Positions 8,465 through 16,238 of a DNA stretch of 64,000 nucleotides are shown here, in pieces. The position numbers were made by a program, and so were the translations under genes. Each line of letters starts with the position of its first letter. Within the stretch, counting starts at the first letter, position 1. The stretch comes from Luteimicrobium xylanilyticum. Its GTDB lineage: Bacteria; Actinomycetota; Actinomycetes; Actinomycetales; Cellulomonadaceae. Location: the NCBI RefSeq assembly GCF_009429125.1, contig NZ_CP045529.1, forward strand, positions 3,782,001 through 3,846,000, given 5' to 3'. The notes below the pieces were generated by a model. The model searched no databases. It was not told the DNA's origin and worked only from the letters and a program-made list of their open reading frames with translations.

Positions 8465-9751
8465 TCAAGCGGGTTCAGCCGCTGGGCCGGAAGCGGACGC
8501 GGACGTGGACGGTTGCCACCGTGTCCGAGCCGCACGTAGCGAGGCACGCGCTTCCTGCTGTGTGGTTCGACCCTCCTGTACGTCACGCCACCCGGTGAAC
8601 AGGTCTCTCGTGTCGATCAGCGCGCCGCTGGCGGCAGTCAGCGGCTGGAGGTCGTTGACGTTCGCGATCGCGACCTCACGCGTCGCCGGGTCGGTCTGGC
8701 GCCACGCGTTGACGACGTGCCACACCGTCTCAGGGGCCCTGTGGGTCTCGGCCGCGAACGCGACGCTCGGCCTACCCGTGATCTTGACGACGTCGTTGAC
8801 CTTTGCGCCGTTGAGGTAGCCCTTGACCTCGATCAGGGCCGTCCAGCCCGGCGTGTCCGGGTCGGTTGCACGCAGATCTTCCAGTTTTGCTCCCGTGACT
8901 GCGTCGTGGTGTGCATCCATGTCCTGAACCTCGAAGCCGAGATCGGGCAGCACGTCAGCGACCGAGTCAACGAGCTCGCTGCCGTCGTAGGTCAGGATCC
9001 TCTGCGGACCGTCCGCAGCCGCGCGGGCGGCGTCCTCGAGGTCGAGCTTTGCCTGCGCTTCCTGCTGGGCGAATGCGGCGAGCGCGGCGACACGTTCGCT
9101 CTCGATCCGTTCGAGGTCGGCCGCGGCAGCGCGGACTTGCGGTGTGCCCCAGGTGGGCGAGGTCTGCCAGTCGGGCGCGCCCGGGAACCGGACGGGGTCA
9201 ACGTCGTTGAGCTTCTTCAAGAACGCGACGAGCCACGCCGCGTGGTCGGTCGTTGAGGCCGGAAGGCCGAGGGTCAGGGCTCCGCCCTGCGACGCGCTAT
9301 CCGTAGTCAGGAACGCGAAGGTGGCCCTTTCCTCACCGATCGTCGCCAACTGGGTTCGGGGACGCTTGTGGTCGTAGACGAACGCCGGCCGGGGCGGAGG
9401 AGAAGCGGTCTCGACGACGGATCGTGCGATCAGTGATTTCCACTCAGTGGGCGCACCCGGCGCAACTACGACCTGACGAGCGGGAAAGCTGGCGGCCGAG
9501 TAGTTCTCCGGAAACTGGCCCGGTCCCGTCTTCCAGATGCTCCGGAAGGTCGTTCCACCGAACGACAGGACATGCATGCGGTAGGGATGCCGCGGCGATG
9601 CGTCGAACGTGACGAGCAAGTCCCAGTCCGACTCGTGCAGAGCGGGGAGATCCTCGAGACGGCCCGCTGTGCCGGCGTACCTCGAGAGCTCGGCGTAGAG
9701 ATCGTCGGGTAAGCCCTCGAACACGATCCGAGGGTGCGGCGCGTCGTCCAT
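8465..9751 (-). CDS. protein with C-terminal PD-(D/E)XK nuclease-like domain
   Basis: A 428-residue protein. The first 210 residues look like an unknown mixed domain with Trp and Pro-rich strands. A central Ala/Glu/Gln-rich helix follows, probably coiled coil (ADLERIESERVAALAAF). The C-terminal 170 residues have the order expected of a restriction-endonuclease fold: a helix with glutamate (GSELVDSVADVL), a strand pair ending in LEDLRA, and TALIEVKGYLNG, giving the ExK motif. There is no methyltransferase or helicase beside it. ATG at 9751 is preferred to a longer basic extension. It may be a stand-alone defence or DNA-repair protein. Confidence 0.6.
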   Translation of the reverse strand: MDDAPHPRIVFEGLPDDLYAELSRYAGTAGRLEDLPALHESDWDLLVTFDASPRHPYRMHVLSFGGTTFRSIWKTGPGQFPENYSAASFPARQVVVAPGAPTEWKSLIARSVVETASPPPRPAFVYDHKRPRTQLATIGEERATFAFLTTDSASQGGALTLGLPASTTDHAAWLVAFLKKLNDVDPVRFPGAPDWQTSPTWGTPQVRAAAADLERIESERVAALAAFAQQEAQAKLDLEDAARAAADGPQRILTYDGSELVDSVADVLPDLGFEVQDMDAHHDAVTGAKLEDLRATDPDTPGWTALIEVKGYLNGAKVNDVVKITGRPSVAFAAETHRAPETVWHVVNAWRQTDPATREVAIANVNDLQPLTAASGALIDTRDLFTGWRDVQEGRTTQQEARASLRAARTRWQPSTSASASGPAAEPA

Positions 9752-9918
9752 AACTTTGGAGCCTACCGACGGCCACCCACGCCCATGGCGGGTGGCATGG
9801 CGTCCATCTTGACGAGACAGCAACACCCGCAACCGCAGTGCCGCTCCTGTCAGCACCGCCGCGAGACACGGCGCGCTCGTCCCGGGCGCGAAGACACCCC
9901 GCACCTAGACTCGGCCCC

Positions 9919-12498
9919 ATGCCCGGCCCCGCGAGCGACGACGAGGTGGTGCGCGTCGTCGACACGCCCGCCGTGCGCGTGCGTCACCCGAGCGACGCCG
10001 TCGGGGTCGTCGTGTCCGCGCTGGGGATCGTCGTCGTGCTGCTGCTCGCGGTGTACGCGCACGGCACGACGGAGGGCGTCGCGCAGGACGTGCACGGGTT
10101 CTCGAGGCTGCTGGCGCGCATCCTCGTGGTGCCGGTCGCGGTGCTCGAGGGACTGGTCACCGTCTTCGTGCCGCTGGCCGTCCTCACGGAGCTCGCGGTC
10201 CGGCGCCTGGGCCGGCAGATGCTCGAGTCGGTCGGCGCCGGCGTGGCGGGCCTGCTGCTCGCGGTGGCCGCAGCGGCCGCGATCCGGGCCTGGGGCTCGG
10301 ACGAGATGATCTCCGGTCTGAGCGTGTGGACGGGCAGCACGTACGGCGTCGTCCTGCCCGGGTACGTCGCGGGCATCGCGGGCCTCCTCACCGTGGCCGG
10401 CCCGCGCTCGCGCCGTCGCACCGTGAAGTGGTCGTGGAACCTGCTCTGGGTCGCGCTGGCCGTCGTCTTCGTGACGGGGCAGATCACGCTGCCCGGCGCG
10501 GTGATCGTCCTCCTGCTGGGCCGCATGGCGGGGCTGGGCGTGCGCTACGCGTCGGGGGTGCGCAGCGAGCGTGCGTACGGGCCGGAGCTCGTCGACGGGG
10601 TCCGCCGGGCCGGGTTCGCCCCGACCTACCTCGTCCGGGTGCGCGACGTCGCCGACCCGCAGGGCGTCCTGCGGCGCCAGCGCGTCACCAGCGTGGGCGA
10701 CGGCCACGTGACGGGCGAGGTCGACGTCGCCGACCTCCGCACCGGCGAGCACCCGTCGGTCGCGCAGACCGTCCGCCACCCGGCCGAGGCGATCGTCGCG
10801 ACCTGGGACCCCGCGGCCGTGGCGCTGACCCGTGCGGGCGACAACCGCGTCTACGCGCTCTTCACGTCCGACGGCGTCCGGCGGGACGTCGTCGTGCTCG
10901 ACGGCGACCGGCAGGTCGTCGGCTTCCTCACCCGGCTCTGGCGCTCCCTACGCCTGCGCGGGCTCGAGACGCGCACCGCGATCTCGCTGCGCGCGGCCGC
11001 CGAGCGCGCCGCCCTCCTGAGCTACGCCGCGACGTCGGCGGGCGTGCGGACACCGCGGCTGCTCGGCATCGCCGAGTCGGCCGACTCGATGCTCCTCGTC
11101 CAGGAGCACGTCGACGGCATCGTGTCGCTGCGCGACGTCGACCACGAGCTGCTCGACGACGACGTCCTCGCCGACGCGTGGAAGCAGCTCCGCAAGGCGC
11201 ACGACGCCGGGCTCACCCACCGGGCGCTCACGTCCGACGTCGTCCTCGTGGGCGCCGACCACGGCCGGACCCCGCGCGTGTGGCTGAGCGGGTGGGAGTC
11301 CGGCGAGGTCGCGTCGCCGGAGCTCGCGCGGCGGCTCGACCTCGCACAGATGCTCGCGCTGCTGGCCCTCGCCGTCGGGCCGCGGCGTGCCGTCGAGTCG
11401 GCGGCCCGGGCGCTCAGCGCCGACGACCTCGAGTCCGTCGGGCCGATCCTCCAGTCCATCGCGCTGCCGGCGTCGACGCGCGAGGAGGTCCGCAGCGACA
11501 AGGAGATCCTCAAGCAGCTCCGCGCGGAGATCGTCGACCGGATGCCCGAGGCGGACCTCGAGCCCGAGAACATCACGCGCTTCTCGGTCCGGACGATCAT
11601 CACGCTCACCCTGACGATCGTCGCCGTCGCGGTCATCATCACGACGATCAACGCGGACGAGATCACGTCCGCGATCGCCGACGCGAACCCGCTGTGGGCG
11701 GTCGGGACGTTCGCGCTCGGCATCCTCACGTGGATCGGCGCGGCCCTGACGCTGATCGCGTTCTCGCCCGTCAAGATCCCGTGGCTGCGCACGTTCCTCA
11801 CGCAGATCGCGGGCTCGTTCGTCGCGCTCGCCGCACCGGCGGGGATCGGGCCTGCCGCCCTCAACCTGCGCCTGCTCACCAAGCGCGGCGTCACCACGTC
11901 CCTCGCGCTCGCGACCGTGGCGCTCGTCCAGCTCACGCAGTTCGCGGTCACCGTCGCGATCCTGCTCGTCCTGTCGCTGGCGTCGGGTGACGGCGGCGGG
12001 CTGATCACGCTCCCGTCGACGACCGTGATGCTCGCGATCGGCGGCCTCGCGCTCGCCGCCGCCGCGACGCTCCTCGTGCCGTCCGTCCGCCGGTGGATCG
12101 TCAAGCGGATCGGCCCGACGCTCTCCCAGGTGTGGCCCCGCCTGTCCCAGATGCTGAGCCAGCCGTCGCGGCTCGCGCTGGGCGTCGGCGGCAACGTGCT
12201 GCTGTCGATGGGGTACGTGCTCGCCTTCGACGCCGCACTCGCCGCGTTCGGGCAGAGCCTCAACCTCGTCGACGTCGCGGTCATCTACCTCGTGGGCAAC
12301 GCGGCCGGTTCCGCCGTCCCGACGCCGGGCGGCATCGGCGCCATCGAGGCCGCGCTGATCCTCGGGCTCACGACGGCGGGGGTGTCGGCGCCGATCGCGA
12401 CGTCCGTCGTCGTGCTGTTCCGTGTCGCGACCTACTGGGCGCGGATCCCGATCGGCTGGGGTGTCATGCGGTGGCTGCAGCGTCAGGGCGACCTTTAG
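9919..12498 (+). CDS. flippase-like (LPG synthase TM region) protein with kinase-like middle domain
   Basis: An 859-residue membrane protein in three parts. Residues about 25-220 have several membrane segments. A cytosolic region of about 230-555 resembles a degenerate protein/aminoglycoside kinase: LLVQEHVDGI like a hinge, then KAHDAGLTHRALTSDVVLV where a catalytic loop HxDxxxxN would be, with the aspartate missing. Residues about 560-855 carry eight hydrophobic helices of the YbhN/UPF0104 type (ending TPGGIGAIEAALILGL), the domain shared with the MprF flippase. It probably moves or binds lipid-linked substrates. The ATG is chosen because it gives a normal short N terminus; the longer frame adds basic shadow sequence. 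Confidence 0.75.
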   Translation: MPGPASDDEVVRVVDTPAVRVRHPSDAVGVVVSALGIVVVLLLAVYAHGTTEGVAQDVHGFSRLLARILVVPVAVLEGLVTVFVPLAVLTELAVRRLGRQMLESVGAGVAGLLLAVAAAAAIRAWGSDEMISGLSVWTGSTYGVVLPGYVAGIAGLLTVAGPRSRRRTVKWSWNLLWVALAVVFVTGQITLPGAVIVLLLGRMAGLGVRYASGVRSERAYGPELVDGVRRAGFAPTYLVRVRDVADPQGVLRRQRVTSVGDGHVTGEVDVADLRTGEHPSVAQTVRHPAEAIVATWDPAAVALTRAGDNRVYALFTSDGVRRDVVVLDGDRQVVGFLTRLWRSLRLRGLETRTAISLRAAAERAALLSYAATSAGVRTPRLLGIAESADSMLLVQEHVDGIVSLRDVDHELLDDDVLADAWKQLRKAHDAGLTHRALTSDVVLVGADHGRTPRVWLSGWESGEVASPELARRLDLAQMLALLALAVGPRRAVESAARALSADDLESVGPILQSIALPASTREEVRSDKEILKQLRAEIVDRMPEADLEPENITRFSVRTIITLTLTIVAVAVIITTINADEITSAIADANPLWAVGTFALGILTWIGAALTLIAFSPVKIPWLRTFLTQIAGSFVALAAPAGIGPAALNLRLLTKRGVTTSLALATVALVQLTQFAVTVAILLVLSLASGDGGGLITLPSTTVMLAIGGLALAAAATLLVPSVRRWIVKRIGPTLSQVWPRLSQMLSQPSRLALGVGGNVLLSMGYVLAFDAALAAFGQSLNLVDVAVIYLVGNAAGSAVPTPGGIGAIEAALILGLTTAGVSAPIATSVVVLFRVATYWARIPIGWGVMRWLQRQGDL

Positions 12499-12511
12499 CA
12501 CCCCCAAGGGC

Positions 12512-12603
12512 CCACTGCAGAAGGTCGTCTGATCGCTATGCAAAAGGTCACCTGGCCGCTATGCAGAAGGTAGACCAAATGCTATGCAAAAGGTAGATTG
12601 ACA
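12512..12603 (+). repeat. four 23-bp tandem direct repeats abutting the DUF4143 ATPase gene
   Basis: Four units begin at 12512, 12535, 12558 and 12581, an exact 23-bp period. The core consensus is GCTATGCARAAGGTMGA; the first unit is the most diverged at its 5' end. The last unit ends two bases before the GTG start of the next gene, so each core places an AAGGT Shine-Dalgarno-like sequence near the start. Iteron-like operator, promoter repeat or recombination site are all possible. Confidence 0.85.
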
Positions 12604-12605
12604 CG

Positions 12606-13856
12606 GTGCCCAGCTACCTGCCCCGCGTGGCCGACGACGAGCTCGCGCGACGCCTCGGCACCGTCGGGGCCGTCCTGATCGAAGGGCCGAAGGCATGCGG
12701 AAAGACCGCCACCGCCAGTCGCGTCGCAAGGACCACCTTCCACCTCGACGAGGACGACGCCGCCCGCACGGCTGTGCAGCTCGCTCCCGGCAGACTCTTC
12801 GACAATCCGACCCCGATCCTGTTCGACGAGTGGCAGACAGAGCCGCGCATCTGGAACCGCGTGCGTCGACAGGTGGACGAGCGCCAGGGCCGCGGCCTCT
12901 ACGTCCTGACCGGGTCGGCGACCCCGACCGACGATGCACACCGACACTCCGGCGCAGGCAGGTTCGGCACGATCCACATGCGACCGATGAGTCTCTTCGA
13001 GTCCGGGCACTCGACGGGCGACGTGTCGCTCGGCGCCCTGCTCAACGGCGGCAGCGCGACCGGGGCGGGCGCAGACCTCGACTACGAAGCCCTCGTCCGA
13101 CGTATCGTCGTCGGCGGCTGGCCCAGCCTCCTCGGGGCCGACGAGTCCACGGCACGCCAGTGGCTCCGGGACTACCTCTCCCAGATCGTCGAGATCGACG
13201 TGCAGGCGCTCGGCACCCGGCGCGACCCACGCAACCTACGAAGGTTGCTCGCGTCGCTCGCACGCTCCGTCGGGCGGGCCGTCAAGGCCACCGGCCTGGC
13301 ACACGACGTCGGAGGGGACTCGGGCCCCGTGGCCAAACAGACCCTGACGGCCTATCTCGACGCTCTGCACCGGCTCCACCTCACGGACGACTCGGAAGCC
13401 TGGCAGCCGCACGTGCGGTCCAGAGCCCGGCTCCGCACCGCACCCGTCCGCTACTTCGTCGATCCTTCCCTCGGCCCCGCCGCATTGGACGTCGGGAGCG
13501 AGGAACTCATGGCCGATCCCCGCGCGCTCGGATTCCACTTCGAGGCCCTGGTGATCCGTGACCTGCGGATCTACGCCCAGCTCCACGACGGCACAGTCAG
13601 CTCGTGGCGCGACTCGAACGGGAACGAGGTCGATGCGGTCGTGACGGCCCCGGGACGACGTTGGGGCGCGTTCGAGATCAAGCTGAACCCGGACGCCGTC
13701 GACTCCGCAGCAGCCTCGCTTCTCCGCTTCGTCGACACCGTCGACACATCGGTCCACGGCGAACCGGCTGTGCTCGGCGTCATCACCAGCACGGGGTACG
13801 CCGGGCGTCGCCCCGACGGAGTGCACGTCATCCCCGTCACCGCGCTGGCACCATGA
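12606..13856 (+). CDS. AAA ATPase with DUF4143 domain
   Basis: A 416-residue ATP-binding protein of the AAA_14/DUF4143 type. It has a Walker A (LIEGPKACGKT, about residues 24-34), a Walker B (PILFDEWQTEP, near 75), a sensor-like VLTGSATPTDD and the DUF4143 helical region (WLRDYLSQIVEIDVQ). The C terminus carries a PD-(D/E)XK-like arrangement (GNEVDAVV and AFEIKLNP). Members are common in accessory DNA and have no settled function. The GTG is supported by the conserved opening YLPRVADDELARRL; no independent Shine-Dalgarno exists other than the AAGGTAGA of the adjacent repeats. It stands alone between unrelated genes. Confidence 0.85.
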   Translation: MPSYLPRVADDELARRLGTVGAVLIEGPKACGKTATASRVARTTFHLDEDDAARTAVQLAPGRLFDNPTPILFDEWQTEPRIWNRVRRQVDERQGRGLYVLTGSATPTDDAHRHSGAGRFGTIHMRPMSLFESGHSTGDVSLGALLNGGSATGAGADLDYEALVRRIVVGGWPSLLGADESTARQWLRDYLSQIVEIDVQALGTRRDPRNLRRLLASLARSVGRAVKATGLAHDVGGDSGPVAKQTLTAYLDALHRLHLTDDSEAWQPHVRSRARLRTAPVRYFVDPSLGPAALDVGSEELMADPRALGFHFEALVIRDLRIYAQLHDGTVSSWRDSNGNEVDAVVTAPGRRWGAFEIKLNPDAVDSAAASLLRFVDTVDTSVHGEPAVLGVITSTGYAGRRPDGVHVIPVTALAP

Positions 13857-14046
13857 ACGCCTACCGCATTCCTTCCAGCAGGAGCCGGACCCGAGCGGCG
13901 ACCACCGGGATGTGGACAGAGGACCGGCCTGAGCAGCCTGAGCGAGCGTACGTCTCGCGCTCCTGCACCTGGGCGTCGGACAGACCACGCAGGTCCGAGC
14001 CCCAGTGCGAGATCAGGCGCGAGCGAGACACGCGCCCAGTGTCCCA

Positions 14047-14814
14047 TCAGCGCACGGCTGTCGTCGGGGCCGCGAATGGCGCGATCGTGTCGGCGAGCAG
14101 CTCGGGGGTCTCGAGCTGCGGGAGGTGGCCCGTGCGCGGCAGGACCTGGAGCGTCGCGCCGGGGATCGCACCCGCGAGCGCCCGGCCGTACTCGGGGTCG
14201 GCGATGCGGTCGTCCTCGCCCCAGACGACGAGCGTCGGGACCTCGACCCCGCGCAGCCGCGCGAACAGCGTCGGGTCGGTCATGCCGGCGCCCGCGTACA
14301 CGCTCAGCGCCGCCCGGTTGGCGGCCAGGACGGCCTGCGCCTCGTCCGTCATCGAGGCGGGGTCGAGGACGAACCGTTCGGGGTCGTGGTAGCTGAGCTG
14401 CGCGAGCTCGGGGAACGTCAGCGCGAAGAAGTCGGCGACGGGGTGGCCAGCGACCTCGACGCCCACGGAGTCGACGAGCACCATCCGGCCGACCCGCGGC
14501 GTGCCGAGGAGCGCGAGCTCCTGCGCGACCCACCCGCCGATCGAGTTCCCGACGACGGTGACGTCGTCGAGGTCGAGCTCGTCGAGCAGGCGGGCGTACA
14601 GCACGGCGAGCCCGCGGGTCGTCGTGAGGTGGTCGGGGCGCTCGGTGCCGGCGAACCCGGGATGGGTCGGGACGAGGACGCGCGCGCCGAGCCGCTCGGC
14701 GAGGAGCGGGGCGAACGGCGCGACCGTGCCCGGCCCTCCCCCGCCGTGGAGCAGGAGGACGGGCGCACCGGCGCCGTCGTCGGACAGGGTCAGCGGAACG
14801 GAGTCGATGATCAT
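14047..14814 (-). CDS. alpha/beta hydrolase
   Basis: A 255-residue alpha/beta-hydrolase-fold enzyme with a complete catalytic set: oxyanion motif LLHGGGGPG (about residue 21), nucleophile elbow VGNSIGGW (about 90), acid in VVWGEDDRIADP and histidine in RTGHLPQLETP. Esterase or C-C hydrolase activity on a small substrate is likely; the substrate is unknown. It is divergent from a MarR regulator, and the 52 bases between them hold palindromic repeats, so the regulator probably controls this gene. Confidence 0.9.
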   Translation of the reverse strand: MIIDSVPLTLSDDGAGAPVLLLHGGGGPGTVAPFAPLLAERLGARVLVPTHPGFAGTERPDHLTTTRGLAVLYARLLDELDLDDVTVVGNSIGGWVAQELALLGTPRVGRMVLVDSVGVEVAGHPVADFFALTFPELAQLSYHDPERFVLDPASMTDEAQAVLAANRAALSVYAGAGMTDPTLFARLRGVEVPTLVVWGEDDRIADPEYGRALAGAIPGATLQVLPRTGHLPQLETPELLADTIAPFAAPTTAVR

Positions 14815-14824
14815 GACGCGACGC

Positions 14825-14862
14825 TATATCAACATCCTTATATCAACAACCTGATATGTTGA
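14825..14862. promoter_or_regulatory. probable MarR operator in the divergent hydrolase/marR promoter
   Basis: This AT-rich patch in GC-rich DNA contains TATATCAACA twice (14825-14834 and 14839-14848). It also contains the palindromes TATCA-N6-TGATA (14841-14856) and TCAACA-N8-TGTTGA (14843-14862). The last lies four bases before the marR ATG. Such dyads between a MarR gene and its divergent target are the usual arrangement of an autoregulated operator. Confidence 0.65.
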
Positions 14863-14866
14863 GCCC

Positions 14867-15304
14867 ATGGCACGAGGGACCATCCACGACGCCGCCCGGC
14901 TCGGGCTCGCGGTCAAACGCCTCCAGGTGCGCCACCATCGCGCCATGGAGGGGCGGCTCGCCCCCCTCGGGCTGTCCGTCGCCCAGTGGGACGCCCTGCG
15001 TCACCTGCACGCGCACCCCGAGGCCTCGCTGCACGAGCTCGCCGTGCTCACGTTCCAGACCGACCAGTCGATGGGCACGCTCGCGGCCCGCATGGTCGCG
15101 CGCGGCCTCGTCGAGCGCGTCAGCGGACCCGGTCGCGCCGTCCGGCACCGCATCACCGCGACCGGCGAGCACCTGCGCACCGAGGCGCAGAAGGAGGTCG
15201 ACGCCGTGCTGGACGCCTCGTTCGACGTCCTCGACGACGCGGACCGCGAGCGCCTGGGCGACCTGCTCGCCTCGCTCCTCGGCCCGGACATGCCGACCGG
15301 CTGA
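14867..15304 (+). CDS. MarR family transcriptional regulator
   Basis: A 145-residue winged-helix regulator. An N-terminal helix is followed by the MarR DNA-binding domain: QWDALRHLHAHPEASLHELAVLTFQTDQS for helices 3-4, and a wing region around VSGPGRAVRHRITATGEHL. It probably represses the divergent alpha/beta hydrolase and itself in response to a phenolic or other lipophilic compound; that is family knowledge, not seen here. The ATG overlaps no alternative start with better context. The gene converges on a fluoride-channel gene 27 bases downstream. Confidence 0.92.
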   Translation: MARGTIHDAARLGLAVKRLQVRHHRAMEGRLAPLGLSVAQWDALRHLHAHPEASLHELAVLTFQTDQSMGTLAARMVARGLVERVSGPGRAVRHRITATGEHLRTEAQKEVDAVLDASFDVLDDADRERLGDLLASLLGPDMPTG

Positions 15305-15331
15305 GCCAGCCCGGGTCCTCGGGCTCGACCG

Positions 15332-15715
15332 TCACCAGACGAGCGACGCCAGCCCCACCCCGAGCGCGGCCACACCGACGCACACGAACAGCGTGCCGAA
15401 CCCGCTCCCGACGGCGCGCAGCACGTCGCCGGCCTGGACGAGGCGGACGGTCTCGACCATCGCCGTCGAGAAGGTCGTGTACCCGCCGCAGAAGCCCGTG
15501 GCCAGCAGGAGGTACCCGTTCGCCGTGAGGGGGCCGTAGGCCAGGGACCCGGCCAGGACGCCGATCACGAACGACCCGGTCACGTTGATGACGAACGTCG
15601 CGACCGGGAAGGCACGGGTCCAGCGACCCTTGATCGTGCCGTCGACGACGAACCTCGCCACCGCGCCCACGCCGCCCATCACGCAGACCAGCACCCATGC
15701 GAGCCCGCCGCTCAC
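15332..15715 (-). CDS. crcB: fluoride efflux channel FluC/CrcB, second subunit
   Basis: A 127-residue four-helix membrane protein of the Fluc family. It has the characteristic motifs GAVARFVVD, TFVINVTGSFVIG (with the pore asparagine) and GFCGGYTTFSTAM (with the FSTF-like phenylalanine track, here TTFST). Fluc channels export fluoride as dual-topology dimers. The GTG start overlaps the stop of the upstream crcB by four bases, implying translational coupling and probably a heterodimer. Longer in-frame starts would add a proline/arginine-rich tail that looks like shadow sequence. Confidence 0.93.
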   Translation of the reverse strand: MSGGLAWVLVCVMGGVGAVARFVVDGTIKGRWTRAFPVATFVINVTGSFVIGVLAGSLAYGPLTANGYLLLATGFCGGYTTFSTAMVETVRLVQAGDVLRAVGSGFGTLFVCVGVAALGVGLASLVW

Positions 15716-16182
15716 AGCCCGAGCTCCGGGGCGTCGGGGTCGCGCGGCAGCAGCACGACGAGGCGGCGGTGGTGTCGGGCGGCCAACAGGACCCCGACGA
15801 GGCACAGGGCGAAGCCGAGGACGACGGACCCCAGCCCGTACGTGAGGGCGAGCCCTACCCGGCCGTCCTGCAGCAGTCGCTCGACCTCGAGCGCGAGGCT
15901 CGAGAACGTCGTGAAGCCGCCCATGAAGCCCGTGCCGATGCCGAGCCGCACGACCCGCCGACCGTGCGTCTCACGCCCCGCCCGGACGAGCAGCTCGAGC
16001 AGGACGCCGAGCAGGAACGCGCCGGCCATGTTGGCGACGAACGTCGGGAGCGGGAAGCCGTGCTCGACATGCAGGACCTTCGTGAGCCCGTAGCGGGCGC
16101 ACGTGCCCACTGCACCGCCGACGGCGACGACGAGCAGCAGCAGCGGGTCCAGGTGGTGGGGACGACGCCTGGTGGCGGGCAC
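15712..16182 (-). CDS. crcB: fluoride efflux channel FluC/CrcB, first subunit
   Basis: A 156-residue Fluc-family membrane protein, first gene of a crcB-crcB pair. Motifs include GGAVGTCARYG, TFVANMAGAFLLG and GFMGGFTTFSSLALE, with the last carrying the FTTF phenylalanine ladder of the fluoride pore. It has a basic cytoplasmic N terminus and a longer C-terminal tail than its partner. Paired crcB genes usually encode opposite-topology halves of one channel. The start is a GTG with GGAGAG just upstream. It follows the YibE/F gene by 56 bases in the same direction. Confidence 0.93.
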   Translation of the reverse strand: MPATRRRPHHLDPLLLLVVAVGGAVGTCARYGLTKVLHVEHGFPLPTFVANMAGAFLLGVLLELLVRAGRETHGRRVVRLGIGTGFMGGFTTFSSLALEVERLLQDGRVGLALTYGLGSVVLGFALCLVGVLLAARHHRRLVVLLPRDPDAPELGL

Positions 16183-16238
16183 AGCTCTCCTATCCGCGCG
16201 GAACGATGCAGACAGGAACCATCAGCCGGGACGGCGGT

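Noticed and set aside
3545-9751. A prophage or integrative element
   Set aside because: No integrase, phage structural gene, tRNA target or long attachment repeat is seen; only insertion sequences and accessory genes.
12512-12603. A CRISPR-like array
   Set aside because: The units are directly adjacent with a 23-bp period and no separate spacers, and there are no cas genes.
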